The notes below the pieces were generated by a model. That model was not told the DNA's origin. It did no database searches and saw only the letters and a program-made list of their open reading frames with translations. From Diphasiastrum complanatum (Eukaryota > Streptophyta > Lycopodiopsida > Lycopodiales > Lycopodiaceae): a stretch of 64,000 nucleotides of DNA. The stretch is from NCBI GenBank assembly GCA_029204225.1, contig CM055099.1:65127852-65191851 (forward strand), read 5' to 3'. The translations under genes were made by a program, and so were the position numbers. Below, one piece after another: positions 46,105 through 59,800 of the stretch (its first letter is position 1; each line of letters begins with the position of its first letter).

Positions 46105-47520
46105 CATCAGATTGGTATCAAAGCTTAGCTCAAATAAACCGAGAGATTAAGTTTGTTCCATTTATATTATTGTTATCATGTCTCATCTTGGTAGCTCTTC
46201 ATCATCATCCAACAAGGCTAGAATCATTGACAAATTCAATGGTTCTAACTTCTACATCTGGAAGTTAAAACTCCGGATGATGTTGATAGATAGAGATCTT
46301 TGGGATGTAGTAGAAGGTGCTGACCTGAAACCAGAAGATGGTGATCAAGCAAAGGCATGGAAGATCAAAGATCAGAAGGCCTTACCATGTATCACACTCA
46401 ATCTGGCCGACTCCCAAATAGCCCACGTTACCACATGCAAAACCTCTAAGGATGCATTAGATTTGTTATCAAATCTCTATGAGACTCATGATGTAACCAC
46501 TAGATTACATCTTAGAAGAAAGTTCTTTACTCTTAGCATGTCTGATTCTATTTCCATCACTTCTCACATTAACAGCTTCAAGTCTTTATTGGATCAGTTA
46601 TCAGCTGTAGGATATTCTATTCAAGATGATGATGCCATTATGACCTTGTTTTCTTCTCTTCCAAAGTCGTATAAACACTTTGTGGTGATGATCTCCACAC
46701 AATCCGATCTCACTCTTCAAAAGGTGATTGGTCATCTTCTTCAAGAAGAAATGCGGAGAAAGACTAGCAGCTTGTCCATCAAAGACAAATACATGGCTCT
46801 ATACACCAAGAAGAAAGACTATTCCAAGGGCAAGAATCAAGAATTAGATAGGAAATCTTTCTTTTGCGAATCATGCATCTATGGGAAGCCAAATCCATGC
46901 TACATCAAGCACACCTACCTGCGAAGTTCTGGGCAAAAGCTACTGCCACAGCCTATTATGTGCAGAACAGATCCAACACCAAAGTCGTCAAGAACAAAAC
47001 TCCTTATGAAGTTTGGCATGGGCACAAGCCTAGTGTCAGCCATTTAAAAATATTTGGTTGTATATGTTTTGTTTACAAAGGCTACATGGATGCGAATTGG
47101 AGAGGTAACTATGATGATCGATGATCTACCATAGGGTATGCATTTCAGTTTGGTAGTAGTTGCTTTTTTTGGTATTAAGAAGCAAAACATGATTGTTTTC
47201 TCCACAACAAAAGTCAAGTATAAGGCAATGTGCAGTGCAACACAATAAGGTATTAAGTTTAGGCAGATCATGAAGAAAATTGGTTTAGAACAGGAAAAAT
47301 TGGCTAGGAATCCCGTGTATCATGCAATGAAACATATCGAGATTCACTCCCACTTCATTTTTGGAAGAGTGCATAACAGGGAGATAGATGTTGTTCATTG
47401 TGGTACTAATGAGCAACTCAATGACATTTTCATGAAGCCACTTGTGAAAGAAAAATCTGATAATTTAGATCAAAGCTTTATGTACTTAAAGTTGTTTAAC
47501 TTTGGTATGTTTTATGAGTG
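46105..47520 (+). mobile_element. Copia-type element J, compact broken derivative
   Basis: A plus-strand Copia fossil. A primer-binding site TTGGTATCAAAGC (46112-46124) is followed by gag (46178 to about 46.84 kb: FNGSNFYIWKLKLRMML, then TLFSSLPKSYKHF), a short integrase part (about 46.87-47.08 kb: FWAKATATAYYVQN, KIFGCICFVYKG), and RNase H (about 47.09-47.47 kb: GYMDANWRG, HIEIHSHFI). The order gag, integrase, RNase H in 1.3 kb means it is far shorter than a complete element. It is broken. Its gag differs from A, B and H, so it is a separate family. No 3' LTR is recognised. Confidence 0.82.
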
Positions 47521-48020
47521 TTATACAAGTAACTCTACTTTTAAGAAGAGAGTTAGAATGAAGTGGATCTACTATACTAACTATTTATTGGTTCCAATCA
47601 CAAGACCATGACCAGTTGTACTCATGACAAGTAGTAGACGAAACACGCATCCCATAAGAGGCAACCCAAGTCATGTACGGATTGCCAGCAAAAAAAGTAG
47701 CTTGTATATTTCTTTTCTAGAGAGAGGAAAAATATATAGTATATGCATAAGCCCTTAGTTTAAAAAAAAAAAAAAAAAAACGAGTTCATGCCTCTGTTTA
47801 GTTTATTGCGTTTTTGTATGATAATTTACTTAGAATATTATCTCGTTGATTGTCAAAATATAAAATTTTTGGTCTGAGTTGTTGAAAATTCAAGTCCTAC
47901 AATAATCTTCTAGGTCATATTATTTTTTTCACTGCTTTGGCCCGGGTGCCATAGATTCGGATTCAATAGAGGACAAGGAAATATATCTATGTTTGCTACT
48001 ATTTTTTGAAATAGGTCCTT
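47521..48020. other. Unassigned AT-rich spacer with poly-A run
   Basis: A run of about 19 A residues lies at 47761-47780. It could mark a former retroposed tail, but no LINE or SINE body is recognised next to it. No gene is seen. Confidence 0.35.
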
Positions 48021-49740
48021 CTACAAGAAAGCATAAATGGCCAAATGTGGATTTTCTTGTGTTCGAATCTCCAATCCAATATTTGAGTCTAAGTAGGCTT
48101 CAAGAGTGAGAGCATATTCTTGGTTGCCTTCGTAGCATATTGCATAGAATTTGTACATTGAATGTGCCTCAAGACTCTTTGAAGAGCCCACGTATGCTAG
48201 ATCTGGTTGTGTGCATAGCGTGGCATATATGAGTAGGAATAGTGACTGATATACATACTTGCTCATTTCCTATTAATCTACATTCGACTTTGGGCATGTG
48301 ACTTTTAACAATTTGAAGCTAGGATTCATAGGAGAATCTATGGGTGTGTAGTCCTCCATGCCATATCTATATAGTACATTAAAAATGTATCTTTGTTGGC
48401 TAAGAAAATTAAATTTACAACTTCTTCATTGATTTTAATGCCCAATAAAGAGTACAATGGCCTAAAATTAAATATTTCAAACTCACTTAAGAGTTGAGTT
48501 TTTGGTATCAAGTAATAAGTAATTTGAATTACTAATGATAAGTGCATCAACAACATTTAATATTATGATAACATAGTTTAAGTCTTTGTTACACTTGTAT
48601 ATTTTGAGTCAGCAGTACATAAAGTATAATTGGAATGTAATAATAAACTATTATTTCTATTAACTAAGCTATTGGAGCTTGTTTTAACCATATAGGGCTT
48701 TATGCAATCTACATATCTTGTGCTCTTGTCCTTGAATGACATAGCCTTCTAGTTGATAAATGTATAGTTCTTCTTGTACAAATCCATTTAGGAAGATTGT
48801 TTGGACATCCATTTGTTGGATTTTTAGGCCTTATGTTGCTGATATGGCAAGTAGAGTATGAATTGATTGGTGGTTGACCATTGGATTGAAAGTCTCAATG
48901 TAGTTAATCCATATTCTTGCTTTCACCACCAAATGTGTTTTCCATTTGAAAATGAAACCATTTGGTTTTAGCTTTACCTTGAATATCCAGTTGGTGTCAA
49001 TGATATTTGTTGTGACTAGAGGCACAACAAGACTCCAAGTCTTTTTCTTCATCAAGGATGCATACTCATCCTCCATTGCTTTGTGCCAGTTATCTGCATC
49101 AAGTCTGGAAAGAGCCTTGGCCAATTTAGCATATTCATCATAAGAAATGACGCCTACAAAATGTATCGATCAAGTTATTGCCTTGGTCGAGTAGACATTC
49201 TCGTTGTGGGGGTGGTTGCTCTTGCTGCAAAATTGAAACATTCAAACCTAGTGGTATTGATATTTTAGGTTTAGACTTGTCATAAATTAATGAAGTGATT
49301 AGGACATACTTGTACTAACTTACTTTTTCTTTAAACCATAGATCCTATCTTTGAGGAAGAATGCATCTCAACTAATTGAAACTTGACCAATAGATATTTC
49401 ATAAACTTTGTAAGCTTTATGAGATGTGGAGTAAGCAATGAAATGCATTTGTAGTTCACATAGTCCAGCTTCTTTTTTTTATCACATTTGTAGCCTTGAA
49501 ATGCTTCAAATGTTGTCTTGTACTCCACTATATTTGTATTGGAATTATCTTGCAGGTAGCAAGTTGAAGATATTGCCTCCGCCCAAAATTTATGGCATGT
49601 GACAGCATGGCTGTTGCAGCAATGAGTAGAGTCACGTTCTTCCTCTCAGATACATTAGTTTGCTGAGATGTGTATTTGGTGGTGAACTGTCAATCCATTA
49701 GAAACATCGGCAAAAGACTTGTTGTTATTGTTCACACTTT
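48021..49740 (-). mobile_element. Old Copia-type remnant K
   Basis: A heavily decayed minus-strand Copia fossil. Parts in its own direction: integrase C-terminal region (about 49.7-49.3 kb, with EYKTTFEAF), start of reverse transcriptase (about 49.12-48.83 kb, DADNWHKAMEDEYASLMKK, NWIFKVKLKPNG), the end of reverse transcriptase (about 48.55-48.34 kb), and RNase H (about 48.27-48.02 kb, ATLCTQPDLAYV, NPHLAIYAF). It has many breaks and no terminal repeats recognised. Among the oldest copies in the window. Confidence 0.78.
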
Positions 49741-52700
49741 ATAGTCTTCTTTTTCCTTGGGAGATTATACCTTTGCTACTTCCTTTGGGCCACCATAGTA
49801 GAATCATACACTCTTGTGTTGGGGAAGGTGTGACGAAGTTCGACTGGGCAGTGGAAGTGAGCCCGAACTTGTCTCCCCAATCAAAAGAAAGACAATGAAA
49901 ACTATAAGGACCGATCGAACCATCGAGATTCATATAATTGCTTAGAACATTCATTTAACTTAGTAGAGTATCTAGTAGGTGTGGCTCACCGCTATGCATG
50001 CTTCCTTCGAGATTAGATATTCCAAGTGATTCGTGGAACGAGTATCAATAAATGAGAGAGAAATTATCAGAAAGCATTCATCGTGGAACATACATAAGAA
50101 AATAGAGAATTTGCATAAAGCTATTGTGAATGCAACGATCAGATCACGATCCTGTGCCCGAGAATGGTTCATAGTAATAGCGCACAATGTGTTGTGATCT
50201 TACTACGCTAGTTATAGGTTGAATACTACCTCTAGTTATTGAATTACTTTCACTCTCTCTAAAATATCTGATCTTTTGGAATCAGATAATTCTGATACAA
50301 TGGAGTTCACAAAGGAACTCTAAATCACGCTTCCACTAAATTGACTTTGATTACATTCATTCATGTAATTATCTCACTTACATCATTTGTACAGCGTGTT
50401 GCCATTATGTATATATACATGTGACAGTTATAACAACTGTGTGGACAATGATCGTGAAGTAGTGCAGTTACTGCAAAGTACTGAAATGAACTTTGACGTG
50501 GTCTACGTTGGATAGGACAGAGTAAGAGCTCCATTTTGAATGGTAACAGTCGATGATCGCCGAAGATGTCAAGCAAGTTGAGTCGACTGGCTCGCCCTTG
50601 AGAAGATGTACTACAAAATAAATCAATAAGCGCACATACATATGTGCTAGAATGAAACATCTAATTAGATTTAGTTGACTCGTCCTCGTCTTGGCCATGG
50701 ACATTGGACTCACGTGACTGCGATGCATGGGATTGGGACTGCGATACCTGCATGCAATGAAGATGAATAAGTTATTTGAGAAATGTGGGGAGAGTGAGAG
50801 TCAAACCCTACGATCGTACTAAAGTTACAATATATTTTGAAGCCATACCTCAAAAGTAGCATTCCAATCAATTCTCACTTATTGTCTCTCCAATAATTCG
50901 AGTAATATTGCGTACGCATGATTGTACTCCTCCTTGGTGGGAGACCGCTTTACGTTTCCGCATAAACCAACAAAATTGTGATTAGAATTTAAACAAATAA
51001 ACAAATAATTTAGGATAGTCCAAGAAGATTAGTAAGATAAAAGTTGAATTTCATTAAAATTAAATTCAACTTATGGGTGGTAGACTTACGAAATGGGCAT
51101 GAAAAGAATCATGGCCGCCGCTACCCAAGTGAGAAGGCCATGCAGTCTCCAATCACTTTTTAGCCGCCTCTCGTTGTCACTTGAAGCGATCTGGATTGTC
51201 TCGGTATTTTTTCCTCGCAAACTTTTAGTCTTCCTTGTGCACGTGGGGCGGCCTAGATCTACCAGCTTTCATCGCATTTCGGATCTCCGATTTGCGGTAG
51301 CTCATCACGCCTCCCATGTGACTCACCATCCATTTTCGATCAAATTGCATATCAGTGGAGGGGAGTGGAAACTCTCTATACAACTAGTCAATGACATCAT
51401 TCTTGTCTTTGTCGTCTTTATTGTGCTAGTCCTTAAAAATGTCTTTATTGAAGACGACATGTATGATATGCCTCATGCGAGTGATTACACGGGCTAGAGT
51501 GGAATGGAAGTAGTAATTTGTTTTTTTTTGTCGTTATTGAACTAAACTCATATATTTGAGCTTATTTATTGCACTAAATAGGGTACAAAATGTCTAAAAC
51601 TGTCTTTGTTTACTTGCAGCATTTATCCCACCCTTCATCCATTATGTCTCGTGACACGTCTCCCAGTCAGGGATCTGGTCGCAGTCGTGGGTCGTTTTGT
51701 TCCTCCATGAGTGATGATGCTTAGTTACATGGATGGGATGTCTCCCTCGTGGGTAGGCAAACTCATTGAGACACTGAGGGCTCGATGGGAGGCTCGGAGT
51801 TCCAGTAGGTTGGTCGACTACCCAGCAACCTCCTCTCACTATGAGGAGATCCAATGTGTGGATAATAGAATTCAGAATAAGGTCTTAGTCATTTTTTTTC
51901 TTTCATGTTGTTTGTTCAGAACATTGTCCACAATAGCTAGCCCCTTCAAGTCATTGCCAACGTAAGCCAATAATAACTGCTATAACATAAATGTAAAAAG
52001 AGAATATTGTGATACTTATGCAACAATAAGTCATTGCCCTTACAAATTTATGTAATTTAAGAATGTTGGCTTCGCGCCCTTGTTGACATGAGAGAGTCCT
52101 TGTCCTAGAAAATTTGGCCACACTTTTTATTATTTCTCTCTTTTAGTATCCTTTAAGATATAAGCATAAACCTCTTAAAGCCCTTGGAAAAGTGTCTTTA
52201 AAACAAAAAGTTAATGGGTTATAACTTTTGGTCACAGAAAAAAAATTGGCCAAATTTTCCAAGTTTAGTTTTAGGAAATAGTACAATATAATTGTCCTCC
52301 TTTTTTGTGTTCACAAAAAGGCCAAGAGCTTTGGAGCATCAAGGACATTATGTTTGTAGAACCTATGGGCTTGTAGCATAAGAAAGCCGACGGACTTTGG
52401 AGCATATATAAATTTATGGAAAACATATGTATGTATCAAAATAGTCAGTAGATTTTTGTTGCCTATGATTTTTATGTCGGGTAAAAGACGAGCTTTACAC
52501 TTTTTTTATTGTCGACCTCTCGAGCAAGAGCCCATGAAAGTGTTAAGCCTTATTCACATGATTTCCCCCCTGCTTTAGAAGGCAAGAAAAACATTGACCA
52601 TTACAATCAAAGGGCCCAACATTCCTAATTTTTTTGAGAATTTGTCTAACATGTGTCCACCACTAGTGAGGATGGTGGGCCAAAACCATCCTTATCTAAG

Positions 52701-53194
52701 TATTGAGCTATGTCCTTATCGAAAGCATGCAAATCATGGAAGCTTTTATCAAATTTTCACAATAGCTTATCATTATTGCTACAAAGCAAACATTGAGCAA
52801 GAGGGGCCAGATTGTTGACTCTAATAAATAAAAAAACATATGCTAGTAGGGTCAGTTTCTTGTTACCCAAGTTAATAGTTGATTCCAACACTCTAACATG
52901 GTCCGGTTAATAGTTGATCGGAGCTTCGCATATTAACAATAGTTAATTAAAGTGCTAGTAGGGTCAGTTTCTTGTTACTTGGATTAATAGCTGATTAGAG
53001 CACTAGTTAGGTCAGTTTCTTGATACTTGAGTTAATGGTTAATACGAACTTCCCGTATCTTAATGCCAGGTGCTCATATTGTATTCTAGAAGTACTTCCA
53101 AAATCACAATGTTTGTCTAAATTTTTTTTAGTGTTCTTGTCATAATTTTCAAGTGGATAAAAGTTGACACACATAGCACATGAGACTTATGGTG
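49741..53194. other. Mostly unassigned 3.4-kb stretch
   Basis: I see no gene that I can support. 51.09-51.97 kb contains mid-length open frames, including a short Ser-rich start MSRDTSPSQGSGRSRGSF near 51643 and, in another frame, WVGKLIETLRARWEARSS. These look protein-like but match nothing I know and may be transposon debris. 52841-53056 contains a word tagggtcagtttcttg three times with ttaatagttgat words between, a loose tandem repeat. Confidence 0.35.
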
Positions 53195-53274
53195 GAATGT
53201 GCATGTGGATGGCAATGACGTGCTGCCGTCCGCACGATGTGGTAACCTGTCATTGGTTGTCCACATGCACGTTC
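53195..53274. repeat. 80-bp hairpin upstream of the ERDJ3A-like gene
   Basis: Left arm gaatgtgcatgtggatgg(c)aatgac pairs with right arm gtcattggttgtccacatgcacgttc, about 25 bases each with a few mismatches, around a GC-rich loop. The arms are long for a chance hairpin. A small foldback transposon relic is likely. It lies 540 bp before the first exon. Confidence 0.6.
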
Positions 53275-53639
53275 TTTCAAAAACATTTGAAAAATAATCT
53301 AACTTTTTTTTTGCTACAATGAAAAGAATAGAAAAATATTAGCCAAAAAAAAATCTGAAAATTTATAAAAGTGAAAGATAAAAACTCGAAAAAAAAATTC
53401 ACGCATTTTATTATGTAGGGGAAGGCCTTGCGCATTCCTTGGTGGGACCCAAGTGCAGGCTGAAGGCCCTCAAATGGAGCTCTAAAAACAACATTTGATG
53501 TAATCCTTTGGTTTGGACATGGTTCCAAGCTCGTTCATTGGCTGACTCCGTTGTTCAAATGAGTGGTTTACACGTGGCCTCAAAACCCTTTCTTGTTAAA
53601 TGCTATCACAAGAACTTAGGCTTTACTCTAAATGATACG

Positions 53640-53644
53640 ATCAG

Positions 53645-53677
<33 letters not shown>

Positions 53678-53817
53678 CTTTCCTTTCTTTCTTTCTGTCT
53701 CCATCCTTTTCCTTTTTCTGTTTATCAGTGCGTTTTCGAAGCATTATATCATCTCTCTGTCTCGCGCTCGTATCTCCTCATTCCGATCGAGCGATTGATC
53801 ACATATCGGCCGGATCA
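53640..53817 (+). promoter_or_regulatory. Pyrimidine-rich 5' leader of the ERDJ3A-like gene
   Basis: A (CT)n run at about 53645-53671 followed by a T/C-rich stretch lies 145-175 bp before the ATG. Pyrimidine patches near the start are common in plant genes that lack a clear TATA box. No TATA box is convincing here. The transcription start is not determined. Confidence 0.4.
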
Positions 53818-56800
53818 ATGGTGGCGATGAGGCTGAGACACAGGATGGCTGTGTCGGTCGTCCTTTTTCTCGTCATTCTAGTGCTGCTACTTGTAGCGGT
53901 TGCTGAGGCCAAGGATCTTTACAAGGTACGCGCTATTCGCAGCTAGCTGTAACACCATTCAGAACCATTGTCATTCCATCCATAGCCATTTTCATTGTTA
54001 TGGCTGTCATGTTCGTCATTAAGTGAAGTTGCTGCTAATGCAAATCCGAAATCAGTCGGGCATCCTCCAACAATTACAGCCCCTAATCGGGATCCTGCTT
54101 CTCATTCTCTCTCATTTTGTCAACATAGAGTACTCGATTGTGGATACTGCGACTTGTAGAAAGGGCTGGCAAGTTGTGCGATCAATCTGGACACCACCCA
54201 TATATTGGATTTAGTGGCCATAGAACCTATGAGTGTCAATTAGGGCCGAAGGTAATATACGAATCCTGATGTTAGCAAACAAGAAAAAGCGATAGATGCT
54301 AAGAGGACGAGAGCTTTTCATCGTATAGGTGTACTTTATAGACCTTCCCCTATTTCGTTGCCACGTTGATCTGTAGTTAGCAGCCGTTGAATCTGTTTAA
54401 TAGCAGTTCAGTTTTTCTTAATCACAGCCGTCCTCCCTAATCCATCACAAGAAGCCTCTCCTCTGCTAATTTTGTGAGCCTGTTCAGGGTTTGGTGGGCC
54501 GCATTCATACTTGAAGTAGATGGTAAAGACTCAAGATATTTCATGTGGTAATCAATGCCTTCTAAACTTTGAAGTTTATTTAAGAAGAGCGTTTCACGTT
54601 CACATTTCCTATTGAGTTTCCTGATGGCCTTTATAAAAATAAATCGATCAGTGCTTTCCTTGATCCAATTTGGAAAAGGAGACCGTGTATTACCTTCTGG
54701 TTGTTTCCATCTTGAACTTCGAATTTTTTTTAAAAAACTAATGTGGATGTGACTTATGAATGCGATCTGATGATTTATAAAGTGCATACCATAAATTTTG
54801 CTAAAAATTTGATATTTTTCAATATACCTATGGAGAACATTGGATCTATCTATAAAGATCGCCTTATGTAGATCCTTAAGATCCCACTGCAAACATCAAA
54901 AGGAGAATGGTGGAGCCAAGCCACCCAACCAGAAGAGAAACTGAAGACAAATCCTCAACTCAGGAGCCTAGGAATATTCCCCCCATAACCCTAATCCTTT
55001 GCTAAACTCATAATCAGTTACTATCGATATTCCTCTACATTCCAGTGCATGAGTGATAGTTGTTGGACGGGTCAACAGGACGTGTGTGTCATATGCTCAT
55101 TCGGACACTTGGTCCAATGCATGAGTGACACGTGTCAGACTATCCACCTACTAGCTTGCCTATGTGTCAGGGTATTGCCAAGTGGCAAGTGAAGGCTGTG
55201 CATGGAGTTTGCTATGTGTCGACGTTAGGATGTGTCAGGGTTAAGGGGTGCTTGAGGGGTATAGTGTGAGCCTGGTCAGGCATTCCTCATTATGGTATTC
55301 CTATGCAGCTATGGTTGGGAGGAGACTTGCAACAGAGCTCTCATGTTTGCTTGTTGATTTGTGTACATTTGCTTGAGATTAATAAAGTGACGGATTTGCT
55401 GGGTAATTCTGTGTATTTACTTAGGGTTTGTGAGCTTGTGCGCAACAGATTGTCCTTGAACCAATTGTTAAAATTGGCAAAAGCTAACTTGATCAAATCT
55501 CGTAAATACCATAATGACTTGTACCTTTCATCATTAGACGTGTGGAGCCTATTCCCACGTGTGAAATCTATGTCTAAGTCATTTAGATAGATCATATAGG
55601 TTTTACATCTCATTTAGTTTGGAAACTAGTGGTTAAATTGGCCAAAAACTAGTTTAGTAGTAAGATGCCACTTGGCACCATTCTAGTGGTAAAAAATGCT
55701 ATATCACATGGGTAGGAGTGGTCTCCCATGTGTGAAATATCATGGTAAAAGTTCAGATCTATTGTATATAGTTTTCATACAAGTCAAATGTCAAATCTCC
55801 TAGATTGTAGGACCTATCTCCTAATTTGTAGGAATCTAGAAGGTCAACACTAGCCACCAATGATGATGTGGCAAATTAATGGAATCTTAGCCACAGTGGA
55901 TATGGCTAAGCACTATGACCTGTCTCACACGTGCTGGAAGTGGCTTAGAGAGAGAGAATATGATGATTTTGTATTTAAATCCATGATGGATCCTCTAGTG
56001 TGGAGGTGGTTGGTGTCTCTAGTGAGCTCTCAAATTTGATCTTCATCTACAACGGTGGCAGCTTTGTGAGAAGATCTAGTGCTACAAGGAGAAGGGCTGT
56101 GCTGCAAGAGGAGATTATGAAATCTGCCTCGGGTCTCAGGTTGCTGTAGGACAGCAAAGCGTGGAGACAACTTTGTTAGGAGGATAACATGGTCTTCTAG
56201 GAGGAGATCAGATTGTCATTGGCTGTGTTAGCTGGCTGTCTAAAGATTTGTTCGTGCCTGCTGCTGTCTATTTGCTGGATCAGTCAACCAGATCAGATCG
56301 CTGCTGTCTATTGCAGATCTGTTTGCTGCAATTGAAAATCTGTTTGTTGCCTTACACACATATTCACTGATGGTACAGACCTGTTTGCTGCCTACCTGAT
56401 CTGTTCGCTGAAAGTGGAGCTGAATCTGATCACTGACTTGCAAGGCAAATTAATGGAAAGAAGACATATTTGATCGCTGGAAAACAACAGGAGTGCCAAG
56501 GAAAAGATCAACTTCAGATCTGTAGGGCAAAGCGTTGGAGTTTTCTACAGATCATGAAGATCCAAGGAACATCGGTCAGGAATTGCTAATGTTGGAGTGC
56601 TATCGCTGCATGTTACAGATCACCGAGGTTTAAGAAGGGGAAGAACACTATTGGTAGATCGTTGTAAATTGCCAATCACTGTTGGTTTGGAAGTGATTGG
56701 TACACATGCAAGGAAGTATGCCAATTGATGTGTCTTGTAGTAGCAATTCACTGAGGTTTAGAACCTTGATGTAGGCTGACGAAGGTCTCAGGAGTCAGGA

Positions 56801-59800
56801 TCAACATTACGACTAGATGTTGTTTTGCAATCAAGGTGCAAGGTGGAGAAAGGATCCACAAGAGTGATCAAATCAAGAACAATGTAGGAGAGCCATCGCT
56901 GCACAAGATGTTGAAGGATAGCTAAAGTTCTTGTAGGAGAACATTGGCAAGTTGTTGAAGCTACATGTAAGGTGGTTCATGCAGCTACAAGGGAAAGTGG
57001 AAGAGTCAACTCACAGGGAAAGGAAAACTACATGAGACGAGACGACGAGAGAGATGGTAGGAGAAGGCAATCAGCGATCATGGTGTTACTGAAGATGCAG
57101 AAGCAACTACCAATCAACATATTGAAGGAAGGTCAAGATTGGACAAGGTTTTGTCGAGGTTGGAATCGACAAACGTGCAAGCTCTACAAGGGAGTTGCAT
57201 GAGAAGTATAGACTATGGGTCTATATAAGTATATCGAGATTCAAGAGGATGCTTCATTGATTCACAGTTTCTTATCATGGTGGCAAATGATAAGTTCATT
57301 GTTACAAGTGACATGTGTGGCAAGCTGTGTGGTTGTGATTCTACGTTGTATCGGTTTGGTTTCTATCCAAGCCATAGTCCTTGTTTATGTGGTAGAAACT
57401 TTCTTGTCTATCTTGCTGTTTAGCCTCAAGAAAAACAACAAGGTTCATTTCTATGAATTGACAAGTTATTGATCAGCCTTAGAAAATCAATATGAAGTCT
57501 TCTAAAGTTAAGCAGGTTCTTTCAAGGAAGATGGACGTACACAAGTTGGGAAGTTTTCATATGACAAAATGTCAGATTAAATAGATGTCATGATGAGATG
57601 CTTTCTAAGTTGGAAAGTTGTTTGGGGCAAGTGACTCTATGTGTGAGGTAGAGGCAGGAGATTCCATGGAGAAGATAATGTCAAGTACTTTGTGTGAGAA
57701 AGTATTTGAGGGGGAGTATCTGCTACTTTGTGTGAGGAAGTATTGTATACATTTTATCTTTCTATTGGGGATGCTATTTGGTTGAGTTCGTGGATGACAT
57801 TCTATTTGTATCATTGTTGGAGAGAGGTTGGAATGCAAACATGAAGTGTACATCCAGGGGGAGTAGTTCAGCCAAGTCCATCAAGTCCATCACAGGTGGT
57901 AACTTATGAGAGTATCAGAAGAATTGAAGTGGATTCAATTTAAGGAATCGACACAATTGGAGCCAACTACTTATGAAGTACAAGTTTCTCACGTGGGGGT
58001 GTTGATGTATTTGTAGATCTATTTCCTACTTATGATTGTCATGATGGTGCTATGGTAATCAAAGAGGATTACCTTTTCTTTATGGATGTTGGTGAGATCC
58101 TTACATATTTGTCGTGCCTGGAAGATGTTCAAAAAGACCAAGGGAGTCAATCTTGAAGCAAAGTTCTTAGAATTATGGCAAAGGTTAATCATGTCTACAT
58201 TATTTGATTCACGGAGAGTCAAGTTCTTTAATCCAAAGGAAGTCAAGGAATGGGGTGATATGTTGCACTCATGGTGTGTGACACATATGCACTAAAGGGA
58301 CATGAAGACAAAAGTAAGACATTGGGAATTCATATGAAGCAAACGATCGACATTTTGGTTGACCGGTCAAAGTTGGCATTTGTGCTAACCTATGCCTTTC
58401 GGCGAAAAATTATGATGATGGGCATTTTACTTAAAAATGAAGGATTATGCCGATGGGCATTTTACTTGAGTCGCGATTTATGCCGACCGACATTTTACTT
58501 CAATGCGAAATTTTGAGTTATGCCTCTTGGCATTTTTCGGCCAGTGCCAAACTTTGTGTAAATTCGTAGAGAATGTTGACATGTGCCTAACTCTTTGTAC
58601 TTCTACGGGTCCGATGTCTACAGGAGGTTCTCAAGTAAAATACCAAGTCTAGGATGCTGCCATGGATACTACTCGAAGTAAAGTAGCTAGTAATAAGTAG
58701 AGGCGACTAGATCATTTGGGGTTTGAAATGGGATTTAAATTCCGACACTCCAACCTACCTACTAGCCTATCAATCCTCTACATTCCCCTACTAAAAGTAT
58801 GTGAAATTCATCAAAGTCTACTATTTGCATAGCGAAGCTATGCGAGTAGTTATTTGGTAGCGAGGCTATATTAAATAGTGTTTCCTTCCTATTCGGAATC
58901 GGTCCGAATCAGAATCGGTCGACTCGACCTATTCAAATCGGTCCTAGGATTTTCGAATTGGTGAATCAGTTTTGGGGTTTCAAAATTCAAATTTGTAGAA
59001 AAGCCAAAACATAGTTACATAATGCATTGATCACAATAGTATATAGATATCATGATTGAATTATAAAATTTATAAGCATTAAAGATTCCAAATTCCATAT
59101 TTTAATGATTAACCCTTTAAACCTTACTTGATACGTGTGACACTTGTGACCTCAGACCTTATTAAGGATACTTTTATGATTTGAACTTTAGAATAGTAAA
59201 CTTGAAAGTGATGTCAAATCATAGATGAATCATGAAACAAACACCAATGAAATTATAAAGGTATTTACTATGTACTTTGAACTCAAACATTCAAATTTTA
59301 ACATTCAACAATCTAGATTCCAATTTGAAATTCACGTAATTCATAAAAATGTAGTAACTCATAAAAAGTCCAACCTGTAAGAGTAAACTTCAAACGTCAT
59401 AAGCTCAAACTTCAATGTTCTTAGTAGCTATAGTATCTACTGTGATCTATCTAATCTCTATAATCTGTCGCCGCCTCTTATCCTACTCCAACGTTCCAAC
59501 ATTTCTAGGTGCCTCTTGCTCTTCTTCTTCTTCCGCTGCTTCTTCCTCTTCTTCAAAAGTTGGAACATTTCACAGGGGTGGCCCTTGTATAACTGCATAG
59601 CCATCTTGTATGGCTAGTGGGTCTGGACTTTCTGATGGATAGTTAGAAAACTTATCATTCAAAGTTCAAGCCTCATTAATGAATAAAATTTAGCAACTTG
59701 ACTCTCTAATCACGATTCACAAAGAATTAAGATGAATGCAAATTGCAATTTGCAAACCTGTTACCTTGTGGGGGGCGGGCTTGAGGATCTCTAGGGCTTT

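Noticed and set aside
47761-47780. Poly-A run as a possible retroposon tail
   Set aside because: There is no LINE or SINE body, no target duplication and no reverse-transcriptase wording beside it.
51093-51497. 134-codon plus-strand frame
   Set aside because: It has hydrophobic stretches but no coherent domain, splice context or neighbour support, so I kept it as unassigned sequence.
57590-58000. Copia-like signature (gagggggagta purine tract, a FVDDILF-like word near 57790)
   Set aside because: There is no supporting domain before or after. A single short word is not enough to call an element.
59495-59600. Ser-rich plus-strand frame (runs of Ser)
   Set aside because: It is the complement of a Glu-rich run that fits better as the acidic tail of the minus-strand hAT remnant.
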